A stretch of DNA of 64,000 nt. It comes from Amanita rubescens (lineage: Eukaryota; Basidiomycota; Agaricomycetes; Agaricales; Amanitaceae). The notes beneath the pieces are model-generated. The model made no database searches, was not told where the DNA came from, and was given only the letters and a program-made list of their open reading frames with translations. Shown piece by piece: positions 63,636 through 64,000 of the stretch. The DNA is taken from NCBI GenBank assembly GCA_015039365.1, contig WION01000069.1, positions 62,001 to 126,000 on the forward strand, in the 5' to 3' direction. The translations under genes and the position numbers were made by a program. Each line of letters opens with the position of its first letter. The stretch's first letter is position 1.

Positions 63636-63850
63636 TGTAACGGGTAGCCCGTTACTGTGCTCGATCTCTCTCCATCTTACATATATATATTCCTAGTTGT
63701 ATATAGTATTCGTGACTGATGTGATGCGCGACCTATAGAGCACATCACCAACATGTACAAACAACTTTACTCTCTACTCGATACACGAACAATACTACTT
63801 GATTCAGTGTACTTTGAGTGGCGAGACTTTATCACAGTACACCCGTGACA
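63636..63850 (+). repeat. 3' LTR of element C
   Basis: 215 bp, TGTAACGGG...CCCGTGACA. It carries the intact terminal hairpin GTAACGGG-TAG-CCCGTTAC. Confidence 0.85.
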
Positions 63851-64000
63851 CAGACACCTCGGAATCCAATGCCTTCAACTTTTGCAAGTCATTGAAAGAT
63901 GTTGATGCAGGTACTGTTGGATTACCTAATCATTAGATTTTCATATTGGAATAAAAAACTGACCTTGGATTTTGACATTGAGGGACACGAGTGTCACTGA
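63851..64000 (-). pseudogene. second half of the exon interrupted by element C
   Basis: The minus strand near 63900-63851 reads FNDLQKLKALDSEVS and continues in frame into 57682-57550. Upstream of it (63915-63960) lies an intron-like stretch beginning with GTCAGT near 63962. The gene runs out of the window. Confidence 0.35.

Larger units (their letters stand above)
57683..63850 (+). mobile_element. LTR element C (hairpin-rich family), complete, TSD CAGAC
   Basis: LTRs 57683-57896 and 63636-63850 (TGTAAC...GTGACA) with perfect 5-bp duplications CAGAC at 57678-57682 and 63851-63855. Primer-site region 57897-57911 and polypurine tract GTAGGGGAGAG just before the 3' LTR set a plus orientation. 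The interior is homologous to element B in encoded peptides and hairpin positions, but the sense ORF is broken many times. No gag-pol domain is visible. The LTRs differ at ~7% of positions, mostly CpG transitions. Confidence 0.85.

Overview
This window looks like nuclear DNA of a mushroom-forming fungus (Basidiomycota, Agaricomycetes). The reasons are: coding regions split by introns of about 45-65 nt with GTRAGT donors and CTRAC branch sites; a Plavaka-type CACTA transposase; a basidiomycete-style giant Helitron; a chromodomain Ty3/gypsy element; and several recurrent Agaricomycete hypothetical-protein families. I found no rRNA, tRNA or CRISPR array, and no core metabolic gene. It is a transposon-dense accessory region with nested insertions.

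Layout. 0-3.3 kb: multi-exon Plavaka transposase. 3.8-6.0 kb: an imperfect palindrome of CAGACA-rich sequence with a ~155-bp tandem repeat, hit by a 691-bp hAT-type MITE. 6.6-15.8 kb: several intron-containing genes of unknown function; one has a possible 2OG-Fe oxygenase-like end, the others belong to recurrent mushroom families. 17.6-25.24 kb: uninterrupted AT-rich 2542-codon Helitron gene (N-terminal 30-bp repeats, Rep, PIF1-like helicase, C-terminal cysteine-peptidase-like segment).

25.29-39.87 kb: a minus-strand LTR element (element B) with a 1634-codon ORF unlike gag or pol, split by a 6.6-kb chromovirus with 5-bp target duplications. 40.15-41.6 kb: a five-exon hypothetical gene. 42.5-52.86 kb: a truncated relative (element D) whose 5' LTR was hit by a hAT MITE, itself hit by an 8.3-kb Ty1/copia element with identical LTRs and an intact 2031-codon polyprotein; a second hAT MITE lies in the same LTR. 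52.86-57.26 kb: a fossil hAT transposase gene cut by a 2.85-kb foldback element. 57.68-63.85 kb: element C, a second complete member of the B/D family with CAGAC target duplications.

The most unusual signal is the B/C/D family. It lacks recognisable gag-pol and is packed with short perfect hairpins that keep pairing where copies differ. On the strand opposite to its own transcription it carries a ladder of well-formed ~50-nt spliceosomal-intron-like segments, many with both splice sites in hairpins. The family also lacks a tRNA-like primer site. The chromovirus appears to use a Tf1-like self-primer, and the copia element a half-tRNA(iMet)-type primer. All calls come from reading the sequence; no searches were run.
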